Of a DNA stretch of 34,918 nucleotides, positions 1-7,894 are shown piece by piece. The translations under genes and the position numbers were made by a program. This DNA comes from Phialocephala subalpina (taxonomy: Eukaryota > Ascomycota > Leotiomycetes > Helotiales > Mollisiaceae). A model generated the notes under the pieces. The model made no database searches, was not told where the DNA came from, and saw nothing but the letters and a program-made list of their open reading frames with translations. Position 1 is the stretch's first letter. Every line of letters starts with the position of its first letter. The stretch is from assembly GCA_900073065.1 (NCBI GenBank), contig FJOG01000003.1:1455939-1490856 (forward strand). Reading direction: 5' to 3'.

Positions 1-774
1 AAGATCACAAATCAGGCAAGTGAACAATATTTTTGTATTATCTCTATTGCATGCTGAGGTTGTGCTAGTGCTGCTAATAGAAAGTCTCTTCCAAGAAGCC
101 CTTCTTGTGTAGTCAAGCGATCGGGTGAAGTGCGAACTACTCCTCTGAAGAAGCCGGACGAATAAGCGGCTCAAAAGGCATAATTTTGCGAATAACCAAG
201 ACGAGAACTCTCCAAGACTCACACTCGTCTTCCTCACCAGTCCAGCTGACCCAAGGAATTGCAAAGGGTTCCCCCGGACGCCTGAGTGGCGATCAATCAA
301 CCGATACGCAATCACGCCTGATCGCCGACAATGAGCCCACGAACAAATTGAAGAAGAGGATGTTGGCAGACCAACCTAACGGAACACAAACCAAGAGACC
401 ACGACTGAGGAAAGATGGACGAACTAGCTTAAGGGAGCTGCAACTTACAAAGGCAGTTTAGTCCGGGGTTAGGGCCGTTGATTATGTTCTGACGAGGAAA
501 GAGTTGCCATGAAACTACTTCGAGAAGAAGTTCGACCTTTATTTGCCATCGCACCAAGAACCCAAGTATTATTCACAATTTCCGCCAAACCATTGCGGAC
601 CGGGCCATTAATCCTCCAACTCTAACATTTCGGAGCTATAGTACCAATGTACGGATTGGGGATCAGAGTCGGAGATTCGTGGTGAAGGAAGCATGCTTGT
701 TTCTAGCCAGGGATTTTGACCTTCTGATTTTTGGGGTTATCTTTAACAGGGCGTGAAGGCATGATTAACTGCTC
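1..774. other. No convincing gene; short open frames only
   Basis: I see no recognisable gene here. A frame at 186-461 (plus) reads as a Ser/Thr/Lys-rich, probably disordered 91-residue peptide but opens with TTG, not ATG. A second stretch, about 585-752, is open on the plus strand and protein-like in composition, but it has no start and resembles nothing I know. Both could be debris like the broken genes that follow. Confidence 0.3.
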
Positions 775-820
775 TTGAGCTTCTCACGACGTCTGCGTAT
801 TTCGTCGTCACTGCCTTACT

Positions 821-1233
821 TCAGTTGGCTCCACCGATCTGCTCCTGGTGGACCTCAAGAGTGTCTCCATCCTGCATGTCGAGCTATTAAGGTTGGTGTC
901 AGCTATGCTGTCACCGGAGTAGTGTCGAAGGGGGATTGCGTTAGACCAAGAACTTCCGACTTGAAGTATCATAATAGAGCTCTACTAACCGTGTTGGGGG
1001 TATCAGTAGGCTGTACACGACTGCCATCAAACAAGAAGCGGACTGAGTTGGGAGCCTTGCCATGTCTCGCAGAAGGCGTCCATCAACTTCTTGAGGATTG
1101 TGGTGCGCTTGATCTTGAAGAAGACTTCATTGTTGTTGTCGGTTACTTTGATGTTCAGATGTTCGCTGACCGGTTGACCTTCAGGCTCTTTGGGGGTACC
1201 TGGCCTGTCGTTTTCGTCGGATGCGGACATCAT
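821..1233 (-). pseudogene. SUMO (Smt3-type) ubiquitin-like modifier, one frameshift
   Basis: This is a near full-length SUMO gene. SUMO is a ubiquitin-like protein attached to lysines of target proteins, mostly nuclear, after proteolytic exposure of a C-terminal Gly-Gly. Seen here: an acidic N-terminus (start 1230, or the adjacent ATG at 1233), then LNIKVTDNNNEVFFKIKRTT and KLMDAFCE; after a phase change at 1062-1068, SVRFLFDG and RVQPTDTPNT; an intron at 884-989 (GTTAGT..TAG, 106 nt); and exon 2 with DMQDGDTLEVHQEQIGG followed by Ala-Asn and TGA. The total is about 100 residues, the usual family length. The reading frame breaks after codon 55 (FCE), where one base is surplus or two are missing; loss of one GA unit in a GAGAGA run fits best. 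As read, translation runs into the wrong frame and stops about 15 residues later. It is either a decayed extra copy or an assembly indel in a real gene. Confidence 0.85.
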
Positions 1234-1412
1234 GATTCGTGGCAAGAGGCAGAATAGTGAGAATCTAGGCTTACTAGATGTGTACACTGTCGAAAATGTG
1301 CGAAGTTTGGATCGAAAGTTCAATCTATAATTAAAAAAGATCAACGGCGTGGCTGCTAGAGAGTATCGGAAGGGAAAGTAAAACAAATGGTTGCGCTGGG
1401 CGGTAAGGCAGA

Positions 1413-1522
1413 TGATCACATCATTGATCAGTGACTCACATTTAAGGCGACAATTCTGATCTATGACACAGTATACGCAGATGGTCTGTATATCTGCTAC
1501 CGTGCCCCAATTCATGATGTCA
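1413..1522. repeat. Diverged dispersed repeat, copy 1
   Basis: This stretch aligns by eye with 3613-3755 in the same orientation. Shared blocks include CATCATTGAT, ACTCACAT.TAAGGC, TGACACAGTA.ACGCAG and TACCGTG..CCAA.TCAT. Copy 2 is longer by about 30 nt of insertions. In the minus direction it lies upstream of the SUMO start. Neither copy has terminal repeats or a convincing frame. It may be an old transposon or gene-family fragment. Confidence 0.6.
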
Positions 1523-1569
1523 TCATGAGTTTTTCGCAAAAACGAACGGAATATAACTAATATGATTAG

Positions 1570-1885
1570 TTGTGCGAAGCGCATTTGTGGGCTTTGAGCG
1601 ACATCAATTTGATTAAGTCGCTAGCGAAATCGACTTCCAGAACCCCCTCCCATCGAGAGAGTTCAAGGATGCCACGGTCTCAGATTTCTTCGCGATATTT
1701 TCGGAGCGATCTGGTCTTGATGCGAGCTTGTTGCAGAGCCTCACCTTCGTAGTCGTCTTTGCACAGAGTCTTCTCCTCGAGGTGAACCGAAGCGACGATG
1801 AGAGAAGGTAGTTGAATTTAAAGAGAAGGATCAGTCATTTGTTCAAGGCGACCATGGCAGAGAGGCCGCAGGAGACTGAATTTGA
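1570..1885 (-). pseudogene. Possible decayed coding segment, unknown
   Basis: On the minus strand one frame reads protein-like from about 1775 to 1575, with blocks such as EEKTLCKDDYEGEALQQARI, RSLRKYREEI and, after an in-frame TGA, RGILELSRWEGVLEVDFA. Residue mix and codon use look coding, but there is no intact start and the frame is interrupted. I do not recognise the family. It lies upstream of the SUMO remnant on the same strand and fits the general decay of this end of the window. Confidence 0.25.
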
Positions 1886-2125
1886 GGTACGGGTCGTGGG
1901 ATGATTTGGCAGGATTGTAACCACGCCATCGAGTTTTCTTGTGAGAATCTACATAATCGCAAATGCCCTAACCACAAGACACCAAAAGCTATCCACCAGT
2001 CCAGCCGCCTATATCTCGAAACAGATCACACCTTCTTCCTTGGCCATCTTATCCTGAGTGGTGCCATGGTAGTTCTCGACTAGATACTACCCAATAGGAG
2101 TACGCATTTACGAAATGGAAGAGCA

Positions 2126-2965
2126 TCAAAGCTTCTTCCAAGAAACGCTGCAACCGCCGTTGGGGAGGCAGTCCACGACTGGCACCATATCCTTGGGACC
2201 GACGAGTTGGAAAACATGTGCTGTCCCGTTATCATGAGGCAAGGCGAGAGTGTAGAAAGACAGTATATCGTCATGACGTAGCTCGGTATTTAGTTGACGG
2301 TTTGCGTCTTGAGAGAGGCGGTGGTGAGATGTCTCTGTATCAGCTGGCTCCTGGGGTGAGGTGGTTGCCGGACGAGGAGATGTGGAAGCAGGAGCAGATG
2401 TGGAAGCAGCAGGAGGAAATGAAAGCGGTTTGAAGGGTTCGGAAAGGCTCGGCTTCATCTGCGACGGTTGTTTGTCGACGAGGGCGCACAAAGAGGATGT
2501 GTTGTGAGACGCGTGATCGTGTGGCGTGTTTGGTGTGTTCTCAGCAGGGTGGAAATTGTCGTAAGTCAGGTCCATGCCCCACGATCCATGGCTACTAGCA
2601 GATGAACCACCACCGTATTGAGGTTGAGTAAAGGGACCAGTATGAGGTAGATTCGAGTCCGGGGCTGTGTCATCCCATCCAATAATATCCTCCAAACACA
2701 TGTCTCTCTGGGTGGTCTCAGTTGCCTGCGTCGATTGTGCGCGTATCATGGCCGTGTTCGAATTGTTGGCCGAATAGTAGTAGTCTACGTACTGCGGTGA
2801 CTGGCTCGATTGTGTGTCCATCATAGAAATATTTGAATTATGACTCGAGTCGTAGCAATCGGCGGATCGCGGGGTCTGTGTCGACTGCGTATACACCGGG
2901 TAATTATTTAAATAATTAGAAGTCGAGTCGTAGTAGGTACCAAATTGCAATTTAGAGGGTGCCGT
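2126..2965 (-). CDS. Low-complexity Ser/Thr/Gln/Tyr-rich protein, start unresolved
   Basis: An open frame of about 280 codons. The first part is rich in Ser, Thr, Gln, Asn and Tyr and contains an imperfect tandem repeat of roughly 30 residues: units near TQSTQTPRSADCYDSSHNSN and TQSSQSPQYVDYYYSANNSN, with a degenerate third at RAQSTQATE. The middle is Pro/Ser/Ala-rich. The C-terminus is more ordered (ILSFYTLALPHDNGTAHVFQ, then MVPVVDCLPNGGCSVSW). No catalytic motif or signal peptide is visible. No ATG opens the frame: it begins after TAG at about 2966-2968, and CACTAG there is a good splice acceptor, so a first exon probably lies upstream (the ATG frame from 3146 is a candidate, but its donor at about 3047 does not match in phase). 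It could be a transcription-associated or prion-like disordered protein; no function is claimed. Confidence 0.4.
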   Translation of the reverse strand, partial: TAPSKLQFGTYYDSTSNYLNNYPVYTQSTQTPRSADCYDSSHNSNISMMDTQSSQSPQYVDYYYSANNSNTAMIRAQSTQATETTQRDMCLEDIIGWDDTAPDSNLPHTGPFTQPQYGGGSSASSHGSWGMDLTYDNFHPAENTPNTPHDHASHNTSSLCALVDKQPSQMKPSLSEPFKPLSFPPAASTSAPASTSPRPATTSPQEPADTETSHHRLSQDANRQLNTELRHDDILSFYTLALPHDNGTAHVFQLVGPKDMVPVVDCLPNGGCSVSWKKL

Positions 2966-3093
2966 CTAGTGAAAGACAAATTAGTAGATGCAATGGATAA
3001 AGTGAGATTCGTTTGAAGAATAGTCGTGGGAAGGGTTTTATATACCTTTTGACAGGAAGGCCATCGGGCCGGAGGATGATCCACGAGGAGGAC

Positions 3094-3198
3094 CTCGACC
3101 TTGAATGACCTTCAATTTTATGAGGGCCTTGAGCCCAGAGGACCATCTCGACGTTGAACGGCCATCAATTTTGTGAGGGACTTGAGCCAGAGGATGAC
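3094..3198. repeat. 53-bp tandem duplication, two units
   Basis: Units start at 3094 and 3147 and share CTCGAC.TTGAA, ATCAATTTT.TGAGGG and CTTGAGCC.AGAGGA with scattered substitutions. It lies in the non-coding stretch between the low-complexity gene and the kinase remnant. The divergence shows the duplication is not recent. Confidence 0.65.
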
Positions 3199-3612
3199 CC
3201 ATACGGGACGACCCACAAGGATCGGCAACGAGCAGGAGTTCACAAGGCGTATGCCCCAGAGGTATCAGACCAACGAACTTTTACCTTAACAGACGCCTCC
3301 CATGATCCGAACCTTGCGCGCAGTCCTGTCGAGGTCGGCGCCGGGGAGATTTATCATGACTGAGAGCCTCCACATCAAGGAGAGGTAAAAATTAGACAGG
3401 ACGCTGAAGACGAGCAGACAGGTTCAACCTTTGATGGATGGCCAAAGTGTCGTTGGTCGACCAGCTGTTCTGGCCAATTATTTGACAGCGCTTTGCGACG
3501 TACAACAAGGCTCTGCCACGGGCCAATCAGTTTTGTCCCTATCTGAATCGAGAATGGATGAGCCCGAAAGACGGGCTCGACTGTCTTTGTAAAGGTTGTG
3601 CGTGCAGAAACT
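3199..3612. other. Intergenic, nothing recognised
   Basis: No supported gene, RNA or repeat is seen. A short open frame at 3154-3363 has unbiased composition and overlaps the tandem duplication, so I do not call it. Confidence 0.5.
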
Positions 3613-3755
3613 CATGATCGCATCATTGATTGCAGGCGTTACTCACATCTAAGGCCATAACTTTGATGGCCAACATTCACGCGCAGAGGGCACACTGTGA
3701 CACAGTAAACGCAGCTGGCGTGTATACCTGATACCGTGTTCCAACTCATCTTGAG
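3613..3755. repeat. Diverged dispersed repeat, copy 2
   Basis: Direct-orientation counterpart of 1413-1522 (see there). It ends just before the first kinase-like codons of the SRPK remnant, so it sits where the kinase N-lobe should be. This suggests that the N-lobe was lost through an insertion or recombination at this repeat. Confidence 0.6.
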
Positions 3756-3778
3756 CGCCTCTTGATAAAGCTGCCTCA

Positions 3779-4767
3779 ATGTGTCGTTTAGGTGGAAGCC
3801 CAGCAGGGAATCCCTATCAATGTTTAGTTCACGAGGTCCTTTCCAACGACATATTGAGCCTCCGGTATACTCGCCCAGATCGTAAACTGCCCGAGGCAAT
3901 GCTCAAGCAAATTTTGATACATTTGCTGCTCGCACTAGATTTCTTGCATAGCGAGTGCCATATTATCCACACAGGTCAGGTCGCTCCTCTCACTATGCTT
4001 TGGAAAACATTGACAGAGTGCCAGATATAAAAGAAGAGAATATCTTGCTGGGTTTGGTCGATTCATCTATCGTGGAACAGCTGGACACAAAAGAAATCGC
4101 GGCATCGAGCCTCTATAAAAGTGTCAATGGGTATAATCTCTACAAAAGCGCAAACTTTGGTATTCCAACAAGGTTTGGCCGCCCGATCCTGTGTGACTTC
4201 TCCCTCGCTCGGAACGGACAGGTCGAGCACTGCCATGACATCCAGCCGGATCCTTACCGGGCTCCCGAAGTCATTCTAGAGATGCCCTGGGGCTATGCTG
4301 TGGATATATGGAACGTCGGAGTCATAGTGCGAGATTTCCTGCATGTGGCTAATAGCACGAAACTAATGAGAGCTTCTAAGTCTGGGACATGTTCGAGAAC
4401 AGACGCATGTTCGATGGGCTTGACCCCGAGACTGGCAAGTATGGGAACCGCTTCCACCTTGCTAGTATAGTTGGTCTTTTGGGACCTCCTCCCCTCGAGT
4501 TCCTCCAGCGAAGCGAGTGCAGCTCCGTCTACTTCGATGACAGAGGTAAGTACTTGATTCCAAGGATGTGCATCCGCCAACCTAATATGTATACGACAGG
4601 CAACTGGAAGTGTCTGAATCCTATCCTATCAGTGTCTTGAGAAGATTCCGAGAGGAATCTCGAGGTTTCCAATAAGAAAGGCTTCCTCGACTTCGTCCGC
4701 AAAATGGTCCGGTGGACGCCAGAATCGAGAGCGTCGCCCTCTGAGCTATTAGAAGACCCTTGGCTTC
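3779..4767 (+). pseudogene. SRPK-like Ser/Thr kinase, N-lobe missing
   Basis: SRPK kinases phosphorylate Arg/Ser-rich splicing factors; fungi often carry extra diverged copies. Seen in order: YQCLVHEVLSND (hinge), ALDFLHSECHIIHTDIKEEN (catalytic loop, DIK in place of DLK), rebuilt across an intron at 3975-4024; LCDFSLAR in the DFG position; HDIQPDPYRAPEVILE and WNVGVI; then MFDGLDPETGKYGNRFHLAS and GLLGPPP; a further intron ending at about 4600; and GFLDFVRKMVRWTPESRASP with ELLEDPWLL at the end. The ATP-binding N-lobe is absent. Between about 4330 and 4385 the frame changes and no splice choice I found keeps phase. TGA at about 4638 interrupts the C-lobe. The sequence then runs straight into a different kinase. 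It is a dead remnant with several independent lesions. Confidence 0.8.
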
Positions 4768-5532
4768 TTGGAGTCATTGGTCAAGAGTGGGGGCGGCCTT
4801 CCTACGTCTGTTGCGGACTCCCTCTTTCCGCAAATGCTTCAAGCACTTGACTGTCTTGCATACAACGGCATCGTTCATCGAGATGTGAAGCCAGAGAACA
4901 TTCTCTACGTATCGCAACCGGGCGGTCAATATCAATTCCAGCTCGGAGATTTTGGTCTCTGCAACCGCGTTGTGGATGCCGCAACCTTTGCCGGTAGCTA
5001 CATGTATATGGCCCCTGAGATGTTCCGGAACGGGGGTCAGACGTCCAAGTTAGATGTTTGGTCACTCTTCGTCACGATGTTGTGGACATTGGATGCAGGA
5101 GGGTTTCGTCAGAGGTCGAATCAGTTTAAGTCAGTTGAGGATGTCCAGGAGGCGGTTTTACATGCAGCCTCAAATATCGACACTGTTTCAAAGATTCAGG
5201 AAATGGCAGTCGTCCACCCGAAGGAGCGTGCTTCTGCGGCACAGATGCTTGTCAAGTACTACAATGGAGTTGGGCTTAGCACTCCACGGAATCAGGTCCC
5301 GGCTCTCATCAGCAGTCCTTCTCCCGCAATCACCGCCGCCAGAGCTCCGGCCCTAGCTTTTCCCGCCTTGACAACTCGGACTACACAAACTAGACCGAGA
5401 GGCTTCCAAAAGAATGGGAATATATTTGCGGTTGCTGCTCAGTACCGTGTCGAGAAAGCTCGCGATCCCTCCTCCGCACAAAAAGCCCCTCGCCGGCTTC
5501 AAGATCTCCGCCTCAAACCAGACAAAAGCTGA
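4768..5532 (+). pseudogene. Ser/Thr protein kinase C-lobe, N-terminus missing
   Basis: Open for 254 codons but opened only by TTG, with no ATG or N-lobe. Motifs: catalytic loop YNGIVHRDVKPENILY near residue 40, LGDFGLCNR (DFG) near residue 60, SYMYMAPEMF (APE) near residue 80, and KLDVWSLFVTML (helix F). All catalytic-loop residues of an active kinase are present. After the kinase fold comes a Pro/Ala/Thr-rich tail and a basic end (SAQKAPRRLQDLRLKPDKS). The junction with the SRPK remnant falls within about 15 nt around 4768, where the SRPK tail ELLEDPWLL and this kinase's LESLVKSGGG are read from overlapping bases in different frames. A deletion therefore probably joined two kinase genes. It might still be expressed as a fragment, but the missing glycine-rich loop and VAIK lysine rule out normal activity. 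Confidence 0.75.
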
Positions 5533-5589
5533 ATTTTGATACTTCTGTCGCAGCGAAGATTAAATGCTCATTAGTGCCTTTCGTGTCAG

Positions 5590-5880
5590 TTCAGAGTCAA
5601 ATGGACGACGGACACTAGGCGAGAACAGCGGAAGGTAGAGACCATCTTCTCGATAGATCCGAAGAGGCAGACAGATATCCTCACCCACAAGCTTGCACGC
5701 ATCAAAGACGACGACTCAACGAAGCCATAATTCGATGGGCTATGCGAAAGTATTACTGCGAGACCCCGAAAATTGTGCCTTCCTTCGAAAATCGCCTTGT
5801 GTACGAGGTTTTCAGCCAAGATTTTCTCCCCTCGCAACATCGTCGGTCATGCGTCCTTGAGGTCGTCCGAAATGGTCGAG
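5590..5880 (+). pseudogene. Decayed coding remnant, unknown
   Basis: Two adjacent stretches read like real protein in different frames: VETIFSIDPKRQTDILTHKL then ARIKDDDSTK (about 5630-5725), and IIRWAMRKYYCETPKIVPSF then ENRLVYEVFSQDFLP (about 5725-5830). One base change of phase near 5725 joins them. There is no start and no family I recognise. It follows the kinase fragment on the same strand and may be a distal part of the same original gene. Confidence 0.3.
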
Positions 5881-6087
5881 CCGCAAGCTGCATATTATGG
5901 AGCGGATAAGACATTCTTCCCTGTGCTGGAGTTCGGATACTCCGACCTTGAGGATTGGCGGTTGATTTGAGCATGCTCTTGGAAAAGCTGGAGGAAACGA
6001 ATAGTGCAACATCAACAAGGAAAGCACTGCCCCTCGGCTAGCATCAGAGATCTGTCGCGGGAAGGGTCTAGCATCGCATTCAGACAC

Positions 6088-7830
6088 TCCCCCTGAGCGA
6101 CTTAATCGCCTTCGTCAATCATCTGTCTCCCATTGGAACGATTGTCGGGTTGTGCACCGTCGAGGTCGCAGGAAATGGTTGAGTGTCTGGAAGCTGTGGT
6201 TTGATACTAGTGTGTGGGATTAGACATTCTCCCTACCAAAACAGAAGATTCAGTTTATTCCAATATTCTCAGTTCAGTTCAGTTTCTGTGCAAATTGTTG
6301 TGCTTAATCAATACAGACAACTCCAATCTATGCAATGGATACTGAGGAGCAGCCACAGATAATGGGACATCTCATCTGATTCAGCTGAAAAGTTGTGTGG
6401 GGCATGGTGCGCATCTTAGCATCAACGATCAGCGTATCAATTTTGGGGGATGGTCAGGTGACTTTCATACTTTGTGAATAGTCTCACTTGTGCATTATTA
6501 TGCAGGACACTTTAAGTCAGAGCTCTCCTTACGATCTCTTCTCTCTTTGTAAACAATCACTTTACCCAAGTCGCATTTGACCTCGTTCGTGCTGAGGGGA
6601 GCAAAGCAAGGTCCTCCTCACCTGAATCTTCAGCCGCTGCTAATCGCCGCGCACGGTCTAGGAAAGCCATACGCCTGTGGGCACGCTTGAAATTCTATCT
6701 TCCCAATCTGCAGTCACTCGAGAGGTTATTAATCCTTCATCAAAGATTACAGATTTATGGTAGGATAGTGAAGGTGCATCAGAGGAAAAGCTTACTCCTT
6801 CATCCCGTCATATCGGTGCTTTGATGTTTGGTGATGTTGCGGGGTTCCCCAAGTTAAGGCAGGAACCCAAGGTTCCAGCGTCTGCCGCTGCATCGTCTCG
6901 GCCACGCCAGGTGGGGCTTGGAAAGCTGCGCTATCTCGTCGATAGAATCTCAACCACCCACAGGAACACCAAAAAATTTAAGTTTTTTTAAAAGTGCTCG
7001 GAAAATTCCTGAAACTGCACAAGTTACTAGATTTTGGTCGTTAATTGCGAATATCGGCTTATTCTTCTCATTTTGTGAGGTGGTTGTGATGAAATTGGAC
7101 TTTGAGCGGTTGAGGGTGTGGGCGTTTGGCCTATGAACGCTAAGGACCTGGGATCGGTGCATATTTCGCTGACAGCACTGGATGGTTGACAGCCGTCTCG
7201 AAGGTTTCAAGGCGTTGCAGATCGCTGGTCGAGTTTCCCTAATCCCGAGATGGGCAGGTGAAGGAAGAGGTTAGAGACATCATTAAGAGGTTCTTGTATC
7301 GAATGTGGGAGGCCACCCGGCTAGATTGTGCTGGCCGTCCATTCTCTCTTGTTTGCATTAAGGTTAGCTGCATCACGCTACTGTAATTTTGAGGCCTACC
7401 ATCGCTTACCGCGAGTCCCCACTTCAACCCCGCAACCAGTTCCACGTCCAATCTCCCTAAGTTATCACTCTCGATTCCTGATGATCTATTTCCTCAGTTG
7501 TTCGCGTCACGTCCACAACCGATTGAGAGTCAGGTTCCACAAGAGTGGCGGTGAGAGAAAAGGCAATGCTATCGTATTCTAGTGCAAAGAATGCCGCATA
7601 GCTCACTTCCTATTTGCCTCATTCTTGGCCACGTCACTTGAGACCCTTTATCTGGTACTACCTCAGTTTTGCCTTACAGCGAATCAATAAACTACCTCAG
7701 AATCTTGAACGCCCCAGATGGAAATAAGGCGTTCCAGCAGCCTTCACATGCCTACCACGACACGCTCGCGTTCTCAACAGAGGGACTGAAGGCCTCCTTC
7801 GATTACCCTATACCTTCTGCTACGAGCCAA
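6088..7830. other. Long gene-free stretch before the dynamin gene
   Basis: I find no supported gene in about 1.7 kb. A plus-strand frame is open at about 6610-6820 (Arg/Leu-rich) and short frames occur at 6918-7136 and 7328-7582; none has ordered motifs, splice structure or a convincing start. A run of A and T with poly-A/T tracts lies at 6970-6992. The last few hundred bases are likely promoter and 5' leader of the downstream gene. Confidence 0.4.
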
Positions 7831-7837
7831 CCTCAGC

Positions 7838-7844
7838 TATATAT
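7838..7844 (+). promoter_or_regulatory. Possible TATA box of the dynamin gene
   Basis: TATATAT followed by CT-rich sequence, 51 nt before the ATG at 7895. The position would imply a very short leader, so this is a weak call by motif alone. Confidence 0.25.
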
Positions 7845-7894
7845 CTCTCTCACCAGATTCTGCATCTTTGGGACCGCGGTTATCTTATCCCACA

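Noticed and set aside
775..1257. Long plus-strand open frame (160 codons)
   Set aside because: It is the antisense shadow of the SUMO remnant, which has clear protein homology and an intron on the minus strand.
4293..4777. Minus-strand frames opposite the kinase remnants
   Set aside because: They mirror the kinase codons and contain no motif of their own.
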